A stretch of 64,000 nucleotides of DNA from Pseudomonadota bacterium (GTDB lineage: Bacteria > Bdellovibrionota > UBA1018). The position numbers and the translations under genes were made by a program. Each line of letters begins with the position of its first letter. Positions within the stretch are counted from its first letter, which is position 1. The notes beneath the pieces are model-generated. The model worked only from the letters and a program-made list of their open reading frames with translations, was not told where the DNA came from and made no database searches. Of the stretch, positions 27,489 to 35,915 are shown in pieces. The stretch covers positions 372,001-436,000 of the forward strand of contig JAIXQO010000003.1 of NCBI GenBank assembly GCA_027485695.1. Reading direction: 5' to 3'.

Positions 27489-28490
27489 ATGGATATCAAA
27501 GGTTCAGGCGCCATCAGTTCTTCGATCGCCACCGCCGGAAACGGCTCGGCTCCTTTGCTGAATGCTCAGAAGGACGCCAAAGAGGCACAAACCGACGCTA
27601 AGTTCGGCGATGTGTGGAAGAGCGTCCAGAAGCAGTACGGCGCGCCGGCCGATAAGCCTCGCCAGGTCAAGAAGCAGATGGACAAGGATGACTTCCTGAA
27701 GATCATGGTCACTCAGATGAAGCACCAAGATCCGACGAACCCGATGAAAGCGGATCAGTTCGCGACCCAGCTCGCTCAGTTCACGAGCGTTGAGCAGCTT
27801 CAGAACTTGAACGCGCAGATGAAAAAAATGGCAACGGCGAATCAGCCGTTGGAACGTCTTGCGCTCACCAATATGATTGGCAAAGTCGTCACCGTCGATC
27901 GCGACCGATTTACACATACGGAGAGCGAGACAAGTCCGCTCAGCTATGATCTCCCAGAAAATGCCAAAGCCGTGACAATCAACGTCATCAACGAGGCGGG
28001 CGAGAAAGTGTTTTCCAAGGAACTGGGCGCATTACCGGCCGGTAAGCAAACGTTCCATTGGGATGGAAACAAAGACACGGGAGAGGCGATGAAGTCCGGT
28101 GGTTACATTTTCCGCGTGCAGGCGCGCGGTGAAATGAATCAAGCGCTCGACATGAAATCGCAATCACAAGAACAGGTCGTCGGCGTGACGTTCGAAGGCG
28201 GCGAGGGAATGCTTCTCATCGGAGATGCGAAAAATCCTAGTAAAACTACGCTTAAAAACATCATTCGCGTCGATCAAGGGATGGTCGCTGCACAACAGAT
28301 GGGTAGTCAGGGAGCGAAACGCACGGGACTTGATCCGAACGTACAAGCGCTTCTTCAAGCACGTGGCGGAAATACGATCGGCAATAACGACCCGTCTCAG
28401 GCGGTGGAAAATAATTACATAAATAATAATGAAAATATTCAATCTGAGGGCTTCCCAAACGGGATATCTTCAGGAGATGATCAGAACTGA
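27489..28490 (+). CDS. flgD: Flagellar hook assembly (hook-capping) protein FlgD
   Basis: 333 residues, longer than the common 220-240. The N-terminal export/hook motif is intact (DDFLKIMVTQMKHQDPTNPM, FTSVEQLQNLNAQM) and a FlgD Ig-like domain follows (NEAGEKVFSKELGALPAG). The extra length is a C-terminal tail rich in Asn and Gln after about residue 275 (NNYINNNENIQSEG). FlgD caps the growing hook. It follows fliK across a strong hairpin. Confidence 0.94.
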   Translation: MDIKGSGAISSSIATAGNGSAPLLNAQKDAKEAQTDAKFGDVWKSVQKQYGAPADKPRQVKKQMDKDDFLKIMVTQMKHQDPTNPMKADQFATQLAQFTSVEQLQNLNAQMKKMATANQPLERLALTNMIGKVVTVDRDRFTHTESETSPLSYDLPENAKAVTINVINEAGEKVFSKELGALPAGKQTFHWDGNKDTGEAMKSGGYIFRVQARGEMNQALDMKSQSQEQVVGVTFEGGEGMLLIGDAKNPSKTTLKNIIRVDQGMVAAQQMGSQGAKRTGLDPNVQALLQARGGNTIGNNDPSQAVENNYINNNENIQSEGFPNGISSGDDQN

Positions 28491-28535
28491 GTTGTCGAAT
28501 GACGACGAAAATCTTGAAGAAAGGAGGAAGATAAG

Positions 28536-28970
28536 ATGACCACTGAAAAACCGTTTTTATACCCATCCGTATCGCAGTCGAGACCGATCCGCGAAACGAA
28601 TGCAGAAAACGCGAATATCAAGAAACCGGGAGCCGGTGCGAGCGAGTTTGATCAAGTCCTTGATCAGATGAACACTCAAAAAACCGAGAGCGGAAAAGAC
28701 CTGGCGCAAACCAAGTCTCCGCTTAAGCTCTCTAGCCACGCGAATCAGCGAATCCAGGAACGTAAGATCAATATTGATCCGGAGACCTGGTCCCGAGTGA
28801 ATCGCGCGGTTGATCAAGCCGAAGCCAAGGGCATCGAGGATACGCTCGTTTTGACCTCGGATGCGGCGCTGATCGTGAACGTAAAAAACCGTACGGTGGT
28901 TACGGCAATGGACAAGGGTAGTTTGAATGGCAACGTCTTTACGAATATCGACGGTGCGGTGATTGTTTGA
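28536..28970 (+). CDS. Flagellar operon protein, TIGR02530 family
   Basis: 144 residues. The C-terminal 85 residues match the TIGR02530 flagellar operon pattern: LSSHANQRIQERKI, then TLVLTSDAALIVNVKNRTVV and ending VFTNIDGAVIV. Members occur between flgD and flgE in Gram-positive and delta-type clusters; the molecular job is not established. An SD AAGGAGG lies 14 bases before the ATG. It sits between flgD and flgE as expected. Confidence 0.88.
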   Translation: MTTEKPFLYPSVSQSRPIRETNAENANIKKPGAGASEFDQVLDQMNTQKTESGKDLAQTKSPLKLSSHANQRIQERKINIDPETWSRVNRAVDQAEAKGIEDTLVLTSDAALIVNVKNRTVVTAMDKGSLNGNVFTNIDGAVIV

Positions 28971-29022
28971 GATTGAGAAAGTAGAGTTGGTTTAGGTTTT
29001 AGAAATTTTTGGCAGAGGGAAG

Positions 29023-29131
29023 TTGGAGCGGGGCTGGACCTTTTAGGAAGCCTCCAAGTGGGAACCGTCCGATTGACGGGGATCACATCTCAATGCCAAT
29101 CAACCGGTGACGTCCATGATGGACGGCGCCG
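29023..29131 (+). promoter_or_regulatory. Structured leader upstream of flgE
   Basis: Three hairpins occur in a row in the 185-base gap: 29023-29057 (TTGGAG/CTCCAA with inner GCT/AGC), 29065-29079 (CCGTC/GACGG), and a strong one at 29105-29131 (CGGTG-A-CGTCC pairing with GGACG-G-CGCCG, ten base pairs, five-base loop). The last ends 16 bases before the flgE SD (GGAGG, 29147-29151). They could control hook translation or RNA processing. No known riboswitch motif is seen. Confidence 0.55.
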
Positions 29132-29155
29132 ATTAACAACGTGCATGGAGGCACA

Positions 29156-30439
29156 ATGAGCATTCTTTCATCAATGTACACGGGCGTTACGGGTATGACG
29201 GGTCAGGGCGAGGCGCTCTCGATCTACGGTGACAACATCTCCAACGCCAACACGACGGGCTTTAAGGTCAGCCGCCCGGAGTTTACCGACGTTATCGCGA
29301 AATCCCTGAAGGGTGTACTCGGTGGTAACCAAATCGGCCGTGGTACAAAGCTCTCTGCCGTGAACCCGATTTTCTCCCAAGGTTCCCTCATGCAAACAGA
29401 GTCATCGACCGACCTCGCACTCCAGGGCGACGGTTTTTTCGTGGTCGAAGGCAAAGAAGGACGTTCGTACAGTCGCGCCGGTTCATTCCACTTCGACAAG
29501 GACGGTAAGCTCATCAACTCGGATAACTACCGTGTTCAAGGTTTCCAAGCTGATGAAAATGGCAAGATTACGTCCAAGATGGGCGACATTAGTGTGGATC
29601 GAACGGTGATCGATGCGAAACCTTCCAAGCAAGTTGAACTCTTCATGAACCTCGATCTACGCGCGGACAATAAGCTTCAGTTCGATCCAAAAAATCCGGA
29701 TAAGACCTCTCACTTCGCCACAGGCGCGACCGTTTACGACAGCGCAGGTTCCCCTCGTACGGTCACGATCTATTTTAATAAAACGGATGATGGCCAATGG
29801 CAGTGGAAAGCGATGGCCAAAGGCGAGGAAGTCAAAGGTGGCGTCAAAGGTGAGATGATGGAACAAGCGAGCGGCAAACTCGTTTTCGACACCGACGGTA
29901 AGCTCATGGAGCAGACCATGGACAAGTCGGCGTTCAATTTTATCGGCACAACGAAATCTGACCAAGAGATCAAGTTCTCGTTCGGCAAAGCGAAAAAAGA
30001 CGGTGGTGAGGGCACGTCCGTCACTCAGTACGGAACTGGATCCGAAGCCTATAAGACGACTCAAGACGGTTACACTGCCGGTACACTCGCCGGTCTTGCG
30101 TTTAACGATGATGGCATTTTGTCCGCGAACTACACGAACGGTCAGAATATCTCGCTTGCTCAAATCGCAGTGGCGAAATTCGAGAACCCGGAAGGTCTCT
30201 TTAAGAGCGGCAAGAGTTTGTTCCGTGAAAGCCGAAACTCCGGTCAGCCGACGATCGGCGCTCCGCAATCTGGCGGACGTGGATCGATCCTAGCAAAAAC
30301 TCTCGAAAACTCGACGACCGATATCGCTGGTGAGTTCATTAACTTGATGACTGCCCAGCGGAACTTCCAAGCGAACTCCAAAGTCATCAGTACTGCAGAC
30401 GACCTGCTTCAAGAAGTGATGAATCTAAGACGTAGTTAA
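29156..30439 (+). CDS. flgE: Flagellar hook protein FlgE
   Basis: 427 residues. N-terminal motif ALSIYGDNISNANTTGFK and C-terminal LMTAQRNFQANSKVISTADD are the paired helices of hook proteins; the middle is the variable hook domain. The ATG at 29156 with SD GGAGG is preferred over an in-frame GTG at 29141. It polymerises into the hook under FlgD and FliK control. A strong terminator follows. Confidence 0.95.
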   Translation: MSILSSMYTGVTGMTGQGEALSIYGDNISNANTTGFKVSRPEFTDVIAKSLKGVLGGNQIGRGTKLSAVNPIFSQGSLMQTESSTDLALQGDGFFVVEGKEGRSYSRAGSFHFDKDGKLINSDNYRVQGFQADENGKITSKMGDISVDRTVIDAKPSKQVELFMNLDLRADNKLQFDPKNPDKTSHFATGATVYDSAGSPRTVTIYFNKTDDGQWQWKAMAKGEEVKGGVKGEMMEQASGKLVFDTDGKLMEQTMDKSAFNFIGTTKSDQEIKFSFGKAKKDGGEGTSVTQYGTGSEAYKTTQDGYTAGTLAGLAFNDDGILSANYTNGQNISLAQIAVAKFENPEGLFKSGKSLFRESRNSGQPTIGAPQSGGRGSILAKTLENSTTDIAGEFINLMTAQRNFQANSKVISTADDLLQEVMNLRRS

Positions 30440-30454
30440 TAGCTGATAGAACGT

Positions 30455-30488
30455 AAGGCGAGACTTGATGACAAGTCTCGCCTTTTTT
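30455..30488 (+). terminator. Strong intrinsic terminator after flgE
   Basis: AAGGCGAGACTTG pairs perfectly with CAAGTCTCGCCTT around the loop ATGA, followed by six T. It ends flagellar block 2 and faces the end of the convergent gene at 30491. Confidence 0.93.
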
Positions 30489-30490
30489 AA

Positions 30491-31177
30491 TTAGAGTTTA
30501 CGTTTAAAAATTTCTTCGGCAGTCGTCGTTGTGTTTTGGGTTCCACGTACTGAGCCGCCCACTGCAGAAATGTTGATAGGGCTTTTGCTTTGAAGACTAA
30601 ATTGAGCCTCGATCTTCAACCCCTGAAGTCCGATACCCGTCACTCCGATCAATGATTCCAGGTCGTGAATTTCAACGTCCTTCGAGTTGGTGAGGTACAT
30701 GTAGTTAGGATTGAGTCCCAAGACAAAACCTGCACCCAGAGCCGCTTTCCAGCCCTCGAATTTCGCATTAAACACGTTCTCGATGGAGCGACCTTCGAGC
30801 CCTTTGAATGAAACGTGATTATTGTAGAATGCTTTGGCGCCAAACGTCAGTCCAGTCGCACGTACTTTCATAGTGACCGATTCAATTCTGGTCGTCCGCG
30901 TAATCATGTCATTGTCATTGTATTCTTTGATCACAATGGATCCTTGGAGAATCCGATCTCGCGTAAATGAAGCGCCGATGAATCCGTTATCTCCGAAGAT
31001 GGGGAGTATTGGGCAGCTCGTGCAGCCGACCTGCTCGGTATGGTTCGTACGAGGATTAGTGATCGTGTCGTAATAGAAATCGACGCTGACGAGTTTGAAG
31101 CCGTCGTCACCTGCTTGAGCGGAAGTCGCGGTTGCGGCAATCAGAAGCAATAGAGTTGATAGGGTTTTTTGGAACAT
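30491..31177 (-). CDS. Exported protein of unknown function
   Basis: About 228 residues from ATG 31177, which is preceded by GGAG; a longer reading to 31264 adds a segment without signal-peptide character. A typical signal peptide (STLLLLIAATATSAQA) precedes GDD. The mature part holds a CTSC pair (VGCTSCPILPIF) and alternating hydrophobic strands, suggesting a beta-rich periplasmic or outer-membrane protein. It is the last gene of the subtilase group, or separate (61-base-plus gap). No family recognised. Confidence 0.72.
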   Translation of the reverse strand: MFQKTLSTLLLLIAATATSAQAGDDGFKLVSVDFYYDTITNPRTNHTEQVGCTSCPILPIFGDNGFIGASFTRDRILQGSIVIKEYNDNDMITRTTRIESVTMKVRATGLTFGAKAFYNNHVSFKGLEGRSIENVFNAKFEGWKAALGAGFVLGLNPNYMYLTNSKDVEIHDLESLIGVTGIGLQGLKIEAQFSLQSKSPINISAVGGSVRGTQNTTTTAEEIFKRKL

Positions 31178-31325
31178 GTTTGGTTTTCTCCGAGCGGCAG
31201 TAATACCATGGGCCCATAAGCTCTCCTGTGTGGAGTAATTATTATAGTGTTTCAGTGTTGCCATGATCTCTTAGGAAAGGTGTAGGGCCGCCCAATTCCA
31301 CGTTTTTGAATGCGTGATCGGATGT

Positions 31326-31706
31326 CTAACGTGGGATGAGTAGCGGTTTTCTTTTTGTTCGCGAAGGGCGAATGGGATTGGGAATCGAGTATTTTTGATT
31401 CACGCTGACTTGTGCGCTGACGCCCCGATCCCAGAGCAGCGTTTCCAGTGCCTTGGGGCCCATTTCCGATCTAAAATTAACGAGGAACTGGCCGTTTCCT
31501 AGAAACTCGACGCGATCGTAGTCAAGGGTGCTCAGGGCGGCACGAAGTCGATCTTCTCCTAGATTTTTTTCACCGCTCACGATGAGTTCGTGACTGGATG
31601 ATGGAGTTTCCGTCGATGGTCCGTCTTCGGTGATTGCGCGTTCTGGCGAGCTTGCGCAGGCCGTGAGAGCAAGTGTGAGGAGCCAGTGGATGGTTCGAGC
31701 GTTCAT
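31326..31706 (-). CDS. Small lipoprotein downstream of the subtilase (possible propeptide/inhibitor-like fold)
   Basis: 126 residues with a lipobox LTAC (LLTLALTACASS). The mature domain (residues about 45-110) runs LGEDRLRAALSTLDYDRVEF, then LGNGQFLVNFRSE and LLWDRGVSAQVSVNQKY, a beta-alpha-beta pattern reminiscent of subtilase propeptide (I9-like) domains. It overlaps the subtilase stop by four bases (ATGA), so expression is coupled. The inhibitor or chaperone idea is inference from arrangement and a weak pattern. Confidence 0.7.
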   Translation of the reverse strand: MNARTIHWLLTLALTACASSPERAITEDGPSTETPSSSHELIVSGEKNLGEDRLRAALSTLDYDRVEFLGNGQFLVNFRSEMGPKALETLLWDRGVSAQVSVNQKYSIPNPIRPSRTKRKPLLIPR

Positions 31707-33496
31707 GGAGAAACCGCCGTGACGCTCGATGGAGGATTGATGTAAAGGAGCGCTTTGTATGCATCGACCCCTTTGCTGGTTGTTGATTTTCCTGAGAGCG
31801 CGGAGACCGTGTCACCTGAGTTTTTAATCGCGTTCACAACGTCGGTATACGTGAACGTCGGATTGTAAGCGAACAACATTGCTGCAAGCCCGGCGACTTG
31901 CGGAGTGGCCATCGATGTACCAGAAATCAAGTTGTAGGTAGTGGTGTCGTACGTGAGCGTATTGATGCTCATGCTGCCGACCAGAAGGCCGAAATCGACT
32001 CCGGAGGCATTGCTGGTCAATCGGTAGCCTACAGATGTTGTGGCTGATGCACAGCTCGTGATTTCATAGGTAAGAGTTTCAATATAGCCATCGGTGGACC
32101 CCGTGACCGCAGATTGAACGGTCGTACCGCCGGTGAAGGGTGATGTCCCGTCGTTCTTGCAGGCTACCGAAAATCCGTCGCCTGATGCGAGGTCCATAAC
32201 GAGTCCGAATTCGAGCGTCGCTACTTGCGCGCCAGAGATGTTGAATGACTTGTAAGCGATGTCGTCGGCGCTATTGGCGTAAGTTGCGCTGGTCGAGTCA
32301 TATGATGACGGATTCGAGATGCCTTTGATGTTTGTGAACGCGTTGTTGTAGGCCCAGCTCCCCGCAAGCGTCCACCCGGTCCAGCCGCTCGTATTCTCTG
32401 CAGTCTCAACGTTTGTACCGGGCCAGGTGCTTGCGATATTCACTCCAGGCGCGCCGACGTCGACGCTCGTCGATCCGTAGTTTGAGAAACTCGCGAGCCC
32501 ATAGCTCTGCGTGAGTGCGGCGACGCAGATCACGTTGTCTTGCGTATAGTTGCAAGGGTAGGTGGGAGTGCCGGAGGCGTCATTGTTTGCTCCGTCGTTT
32601 CCAGCAGCGGCGACGATCACCACGCCGTTTGAGCGAGCATTGGTGATCGCGGTTGAAAATGCGGAATCGTAACCCGATCCACCGACGCTGAGGTTGATTA
32701 CCTTGGCGCCGTTGGTTACCCCAAAATTCACGCCTTGGACGATGCGTGAGGTAGTGCCGGAGCCGGTTGCATCCATCACTCGAACTCCCATGATTTTTAC
32801 GTTCCAGCACACTCCGGTTGCACCCTTGGCATTGTTGCCTGTGGCTCCAATGGTTCCGGCGACGTGGGTTCCGTGGCCATTGGGATCGCTCATGGCGTTG
32901 CTGCTCGAGACGAAGTCGTATCCGCCATTCGGATAAGATCCCACGTTACCATCCCAAATGTTGTCCACGAGGTCTTCTTGGGTGAAATTCACGCCGGTAT
33001 CGACTACGGCGACGACAACTGAGCTGCAATCCGTGATCAAGTCCCAGGCAGCCTCTAAATTCATATCGGACCCGCTGGTCCCGGTGTTGGGGGTTCGATG
33101 GGTATCTAAACCACCGAGGCCCGTGTTGTTCACGGTTTGCCCCGTATTTTTCAGACCCCAGAGTTTTCCGTAGTGCGTGTCGTTTGGAACGGTCGCTAGC
33201 GTCTTGTAGATATAATTTGGTTGGGCTGTCTCGATGTTCGGATCGGCAAGAAATTCCTGAATGGCGATATCGACGTTTTTGCCGTCTGGAAGCTGTACTT
33301 GTTCGAAACCACTCGATCCGAGTCGTTTCACTCGGAATCCACCCTGACGGAAAATCGAATAGTTCGCGCTCGCGGTTGAAACGCCAGATCTGAATTTGAC
33401 GAGAACTTCGCCGGGCACGGATGGCATGCTTGCCAGCGTCACCGCTGGACTCAGTCCCAGGAGAATCGCGATGAGGTGAGAAACAGCCCTATTCAT
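31703..33496 (-). CDS. Subtilisin-like serine protease (S8 family) with insertion before the catalytic serine
   Basis: 597 residues. A signal peptide and a propeptide-like region (GEVLVKFRSGVS, about residues 29-40) precede the catalytic domain. Catalytic Asp166 (VVAVVDTGVN), His208 (NGHGTHVAG) and Ser528 (SGTSMATPQVAG) are present, and the oxyanion Asn is in IVAAAGNDG. Between the GAPG motif and the catalytic serine lies an extra 150-residue beta-rich module (about 366-520) with two Cys. It is exported and probably self-processed. It follows an FN3-type lipoprotein by 15 bases and is coupled to a second lipoprotein. Confidence 0.93.
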   Translation of the reverse strand: MNRAVSHLIAILLGLSPAVTLASMPSVPGEVLVKFRSGVSTASANYSIFRQGGFRVKRLGSSGFEQVQLPDGKNVDIAIQEFLADPNIETAQPNYIYKTLATVPNDTHYGKLWGLKNTGQTVNNTGLGGLDTHRTPNTGTSGSDMNLEAAWDLITDCSSVVVAVVDTGVNFTQEDLVDNIWDGNVGSYPNGGYDFVSSSNAMSDPNGHGTHVAGTIGATGNNAKGATGVCWNVKIMGVRVMDATGSGTTSRIVQGVNFGVTNGAKVINLSVGGSGYDSAFSTAITNARSNGVVIVAAAGNDGANNDASGTPTYPCNYTQDNVICVAALTQSYGLASFSNYGSTSVDVGAPGVNIASTWPGTNVETAENTSGWTGWTLAGSWAYNNAFTNIKGISNPSSYDSTSATYANSADDIAYKSFNISGAQVATLEFGLVMDLASGDGFSVACKNDGTSPFTGGTTVQSAVTGSTDGYIETLTYEITSCASATTSVGYRLTSNASGVDFGLLVGSMSINTLTYDTTTYNLISGTSMATPQVAGLAAMLFAYNPTFTYTDVVNAIKNSGDTVSALSGKSTTSKGVDAYKALLYINPPSSVTAVSP

Positions 33497-33511
33497 GATT
33501 CGAGTGGCTCC

Positions 33512-33892
33512 CTATGGAATCGTGTACGAAACTTGTGTAGCCTCGCTCGTTTGTCCGCCACCCAGTGCCGAGTAGGCGATAATTTTAAAATAGTGAACTC
33601 CCGGGCTGAGTTGAGAGTAGGTATAGGTATTGGGTGCGGTCGCGCCAGAGACGTATGGGAGGTCGACGGGTGTGAGTCCGGTTAAGCTGAAGTTAGCCGT
33701 AGTGCTGTGGTAGATCCGGTAGCCCCCTCCCGCTCGATTCACGTCTTTTTCTCGGTTAGTCCAAGATAGGGTGACGTCAGCTGACACTCCTTTGACGCCC
33801 TTGGCTTCGATCTTAGAGCTACTGCAGCCGGTAATCATGATCCATGCAAATAGAGCGATGGCAGATAGCCGCATTTGATCGTTTAAACACAT
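33512..33892 (-). CDS. Lipoprotein with one FN3-like domain
   Basis: About 126 residues from ATG 33892 (SD AAGGA eight bases upstream); the reading to 33967 adds a non-matching extension. Lipobox MITGC follows a hydrophobic segment. The mature protein is a single FN3-like fold (VTLSWTNREKD, GGGYRIYHS, PGVHYFKIIAYSALGGGQ). It lies 15 bases ahead of the subtilase and may anchor or present it at the membrane (inference). Confidence 0.8.
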   Translation of the reverse strand: MCLNDQMRLSAIALFAWIMITGCSSSKIEAKGVKGVSADVTLSWTNREKDVNRAGGGYRIYHSTTANFSLTGLTPVDLPYVSGATAPNTYTYSQLSPGVHYFKIIAYSALGGGQTSEATQVSYTIP

Positions 33893-33972
33893 GGTTGATC
33901 CTTTCTCGATTACCGATCGGTCATTCCACGAACGGGATCGAGTGTGTCCGGATAAGAAAATGACCATTTTTA

Positions 33973-33987
33973 TACATTAATAATGTA
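33973..33987. promoter_or_regulatory. Perfect AT-rich palindrome in the fliL/lipoprotein divergent region
   Basis: TACATTA-A-TAATGTA is a perfect 15-base inverted repeat with one central base, 81 bases upstream of the lipoprotein ATG and 131 upstream of the fliL start used here. Its position between two divergent operons suits an operator; no regulator is identified. Confidence 0.4.
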
Positions 33988-34034
33988 AGTAAATTAAGAA
34001 ACCGTCAGCGAGTCGTCGTTTGCGAAGATCAGTC

Positions 34035-34059
34035 AAAAAAACCCCGCAAATCAGCAGGG
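34035..34059 (-). terminator. Minus-strand intrinsic terminator ahead of fliL
   Basis: On the minus strand CCCTGC pairs with GCGGGG around TGATTT and is followed by seven T. No gene ends here on that strand, so it may stop antisense transcription leaving the fliL region or mark a short unannotated transcript. Confidence 0.6.
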
Positions 34060-34117
34060 CATTAATGGATAGTCATGCTTGCAGCGCGCAGCCGAGCCAT
34101 GCACAATATTAAAAGAT

Positions 34118-34708
34118 ATGGCGGACGCGAAGGCGGAAACTTCAGAATCTGGTGGCGGCGGTTCTTCAAAACTTGTTGTCATCATTACGCTCGTGAACTT
34201 CCTCGTCCTTCTGGCGATCGGGGCGGTGGTCTTCATCTCTTTCAAAAAAGAGAACTCGAAGCCCGCCGTGACGGACATCCAGCTCGAGGGCGAAGACGGG
34301 CACGGTGGTGAGGCGGCTGGACACGGTGAAAAAGCGGACGCGCATGGCGGCGGTCATGGCGATAAGAAAAAAGAAGATAAGAAAAAAGACGCAGACGCGG
34401 GCAAGTGGATTGCGCTTGATCAATTCACGGTGAATTTGAATACGCCAGGCGGGACGCAACAGAAATTCGCCCGGGTAGCTATCTCGGTAGAGGTAGAGAA
34501 CGAAGAAGTAGAGCACGAAGTTCAGGCGAAGATGCCTCAAGTGCGGAATTCGATCATTGATTTGTTTAATTCCAAACGCCCGAGCGATCTCGCTACGGCG
34601 GAAGGAAGGGATTTCCTGCGAGAGGAAATTCGGACGGCGCTGAAATCTTTTATCACGAGCGGAAAAGTGAAAGGGGTCTATTTCACGAATTTCGCAGTGA
34701 CCGGTTAA
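34118..34708 (+). CDS. fliL: Flagellar basal body-associated protein FliL
   Basis: About 196 residues from ATG 34118; an ATG-like alternative at 34079 adds 13. One membrane segment (VVIITLVNFLVLLAIGAVVF) is followed by a linker rich in His, Gly, Asp and Lys (HGGEAAGHGEKADAHGGGHG) and a C-terminal FliL domain (WIALDQFTVNLNTPGG, LREEIRTALKSFI). FliL surrounds the motor stator and raises torque. First gene of flagellar block 3. Confidence 0.92.
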   Translation: MADAKAETSESGGGGSSKLVVIITLVNFLVLLAIGAVVFISFKKENSKPAVTDIQLEGEDGHGGEAAGHGEKADAHGGGHGDKKKEDKKKDADAGKWIALDQFTVNLNTPGGTQQKFARVAISVEVENEEVEHEVQAKMPQVRNSIIDLFNSKRPSDLATAEGRDFLREEIRTALKSFITSGKVKGVYFTNFAVTG

Positions 34709-34776
34709 TGTAGGTTTTTTTGTTATGACGGTTTTCTAGGCTGGAAAACCGGAAATGACGCCAAGGACGGCAGGAT

Positions 34777-35868
34777 ATGAATCAGATTTTGAGTCAGGCA
34801 GAAGTCGATGCTTTGCTGAACGCCGTCTCCGACGGCGGCTCACTCACGCCACCACCCGCAAGTGATACGGGTTCTAGTGGCGCGGGTTTCAGTAGTGGCG
34901 GCGGCGGCGGCGGAGGTGGATCGTCCGGAGGTGGCGGCGGTTCTAGTTCCGCAAGCGGTCCGGGTGAGTGGGGCGGTACCGTACCCGAATCTGAAATCAC
35001 CGCATACGATCTGACCAACCAGGACCGCGTGATTCGCGGTCGAATGCCGACCCTCGATATCATCTACGAGCGGTTCATTCGCTTGTACAGGATCTCGCTT
35101 TCGAACGCCCTCCGAAAATTTGCTTCGATCAGCGTGATCTCGACTGACCTTTTGAAATTCGGTGAGTTCGTCAACACGCTCCCGATCCCTTCTTGTATGT
35201 GTATCGTGCGTTTCGAAGCCCTCAAGGGACCGGCGCTCTTGGTGTTCGAATCCAAGCTCGCATACGCACTGATTGATAGCTTTTTCGGCGGTACCGATCG
35301 ACCCTACACCAAGATCGAGGGCAAGGAATTCACTCGGATCGAGCTCTCGATCATGCAAAAAGTCATGGACCTCGCGATCAAAGATCTCGAGGACGCCTGG
35401 GGTCCGGTTCATGAGACCAAGATTTCGTTCGTACGCACCGAAGTGAATCCGCAGTTCATTGGGGTGGTGCCACCTTCGGACGTCATCATCTCGACGACCT
35501 TCGAAGTCGAGCTTGAGAATGCAACCGGCACGATCGCCGTTGTCATCCCTTATTCGACGCTTGAACCAATCAAATCTAAACTCAATGCCTCGTTCCAAAC
35601 CGAAGGCGACAAGAGCGACAAAGAGTGGCTCATTAAATTGACCGACCACTTGAAACAAGTGGACGCGAACGTCCGTGTGAATTTGGGTAGCTCGTCGATC
35701 ACGGTCGGGGACCTCGTGAACCTGAACGTCGGCGATGTGATTCCGCTTGGACAGGATGCGGATGGGGAACTGGATCTCTTGGTTGAGGACGTCGCCAAGT
35801 TTAAGTGTTTCTTCGGAGTATCGCGCGGTAATCGCGCTATTCAGATCACTCGCGAAATCGAAGAGTAA
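34777..35868 (+). CDS. fliM: Flagellar motor switch protein FliM
   Basis: 363 residues. The N-terminal CheY-P-binding motif is present (ILSQAEVDALLNAV), separated from the CheC-like middle domain by a long Gly/Ser linker (residues about 22-65). The middle domain (FEALKGPALLVFESKLAYAL, FFGGTD) and C-terminal SPOA domain (LGSSSITVGDLVNLNVGDVI) are complete. FliM forms the C-ring switch with FliG and FliN. It lies 69 bases after fliL. Confidence 0.96.
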   Translation: MNQILSQAEVDALLNAVSDGGSLTPPPASDTGSSGAGFSSGGGGGGGGSSGGGGGSSSASGPGEWGGTVPESEITAYDLTNQDRVIRGRMPTLDIIYERFIRLYRISLSNALRKFASISVISTDLLKFGEFVNTLPIPSCMCIVRFEALKGPALLVFESKLAYALIDSFFGGTDRPYTKIEGKEFTRIELSIMQKVMDLAIKDLEDAWGPVHETKISFVRTEVNPQFIGVVPPSDVIISTTFEVELENATGTIAVVIPYSTLEPIKSKLNASFQTEGDKSDKEWLIKLTDHLKQVDANVRVNLGSSSITVGDLVNLNVGDVIPLGQDADGELDLLVEDVAKFKCFFGVSRGNRAIQITREIEE

Positions 35869-35915
35869 GAGCAGATTGATTCAAATTTGGTTCGTAATTC
35901 TAGGAGGTAGATGAA

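Noticed and set aside
29014-29035. TTGGCAGAGGGAAGTTGGA as a possible sigma-54 promoter for flgE
   Set aside because: The bases at -12 are TT instead of GC when the -24 GG is fixed.
28971-29155. c-di-GMP riboswitch in the flgE leader
   Set aside because: The hairpins do not show the conserved GEMM core motifs.
34062-34080. GGATAGTCATGCTTGC as a possible sigma-54 promoter for fliL
   Set aside because: Twelve bases separate GG and GC in place of ten.
34840-35658. 272-residue minus-strand frame opposite fliM
   Set aside because: Shadow of the strongly conserved fliM frame.
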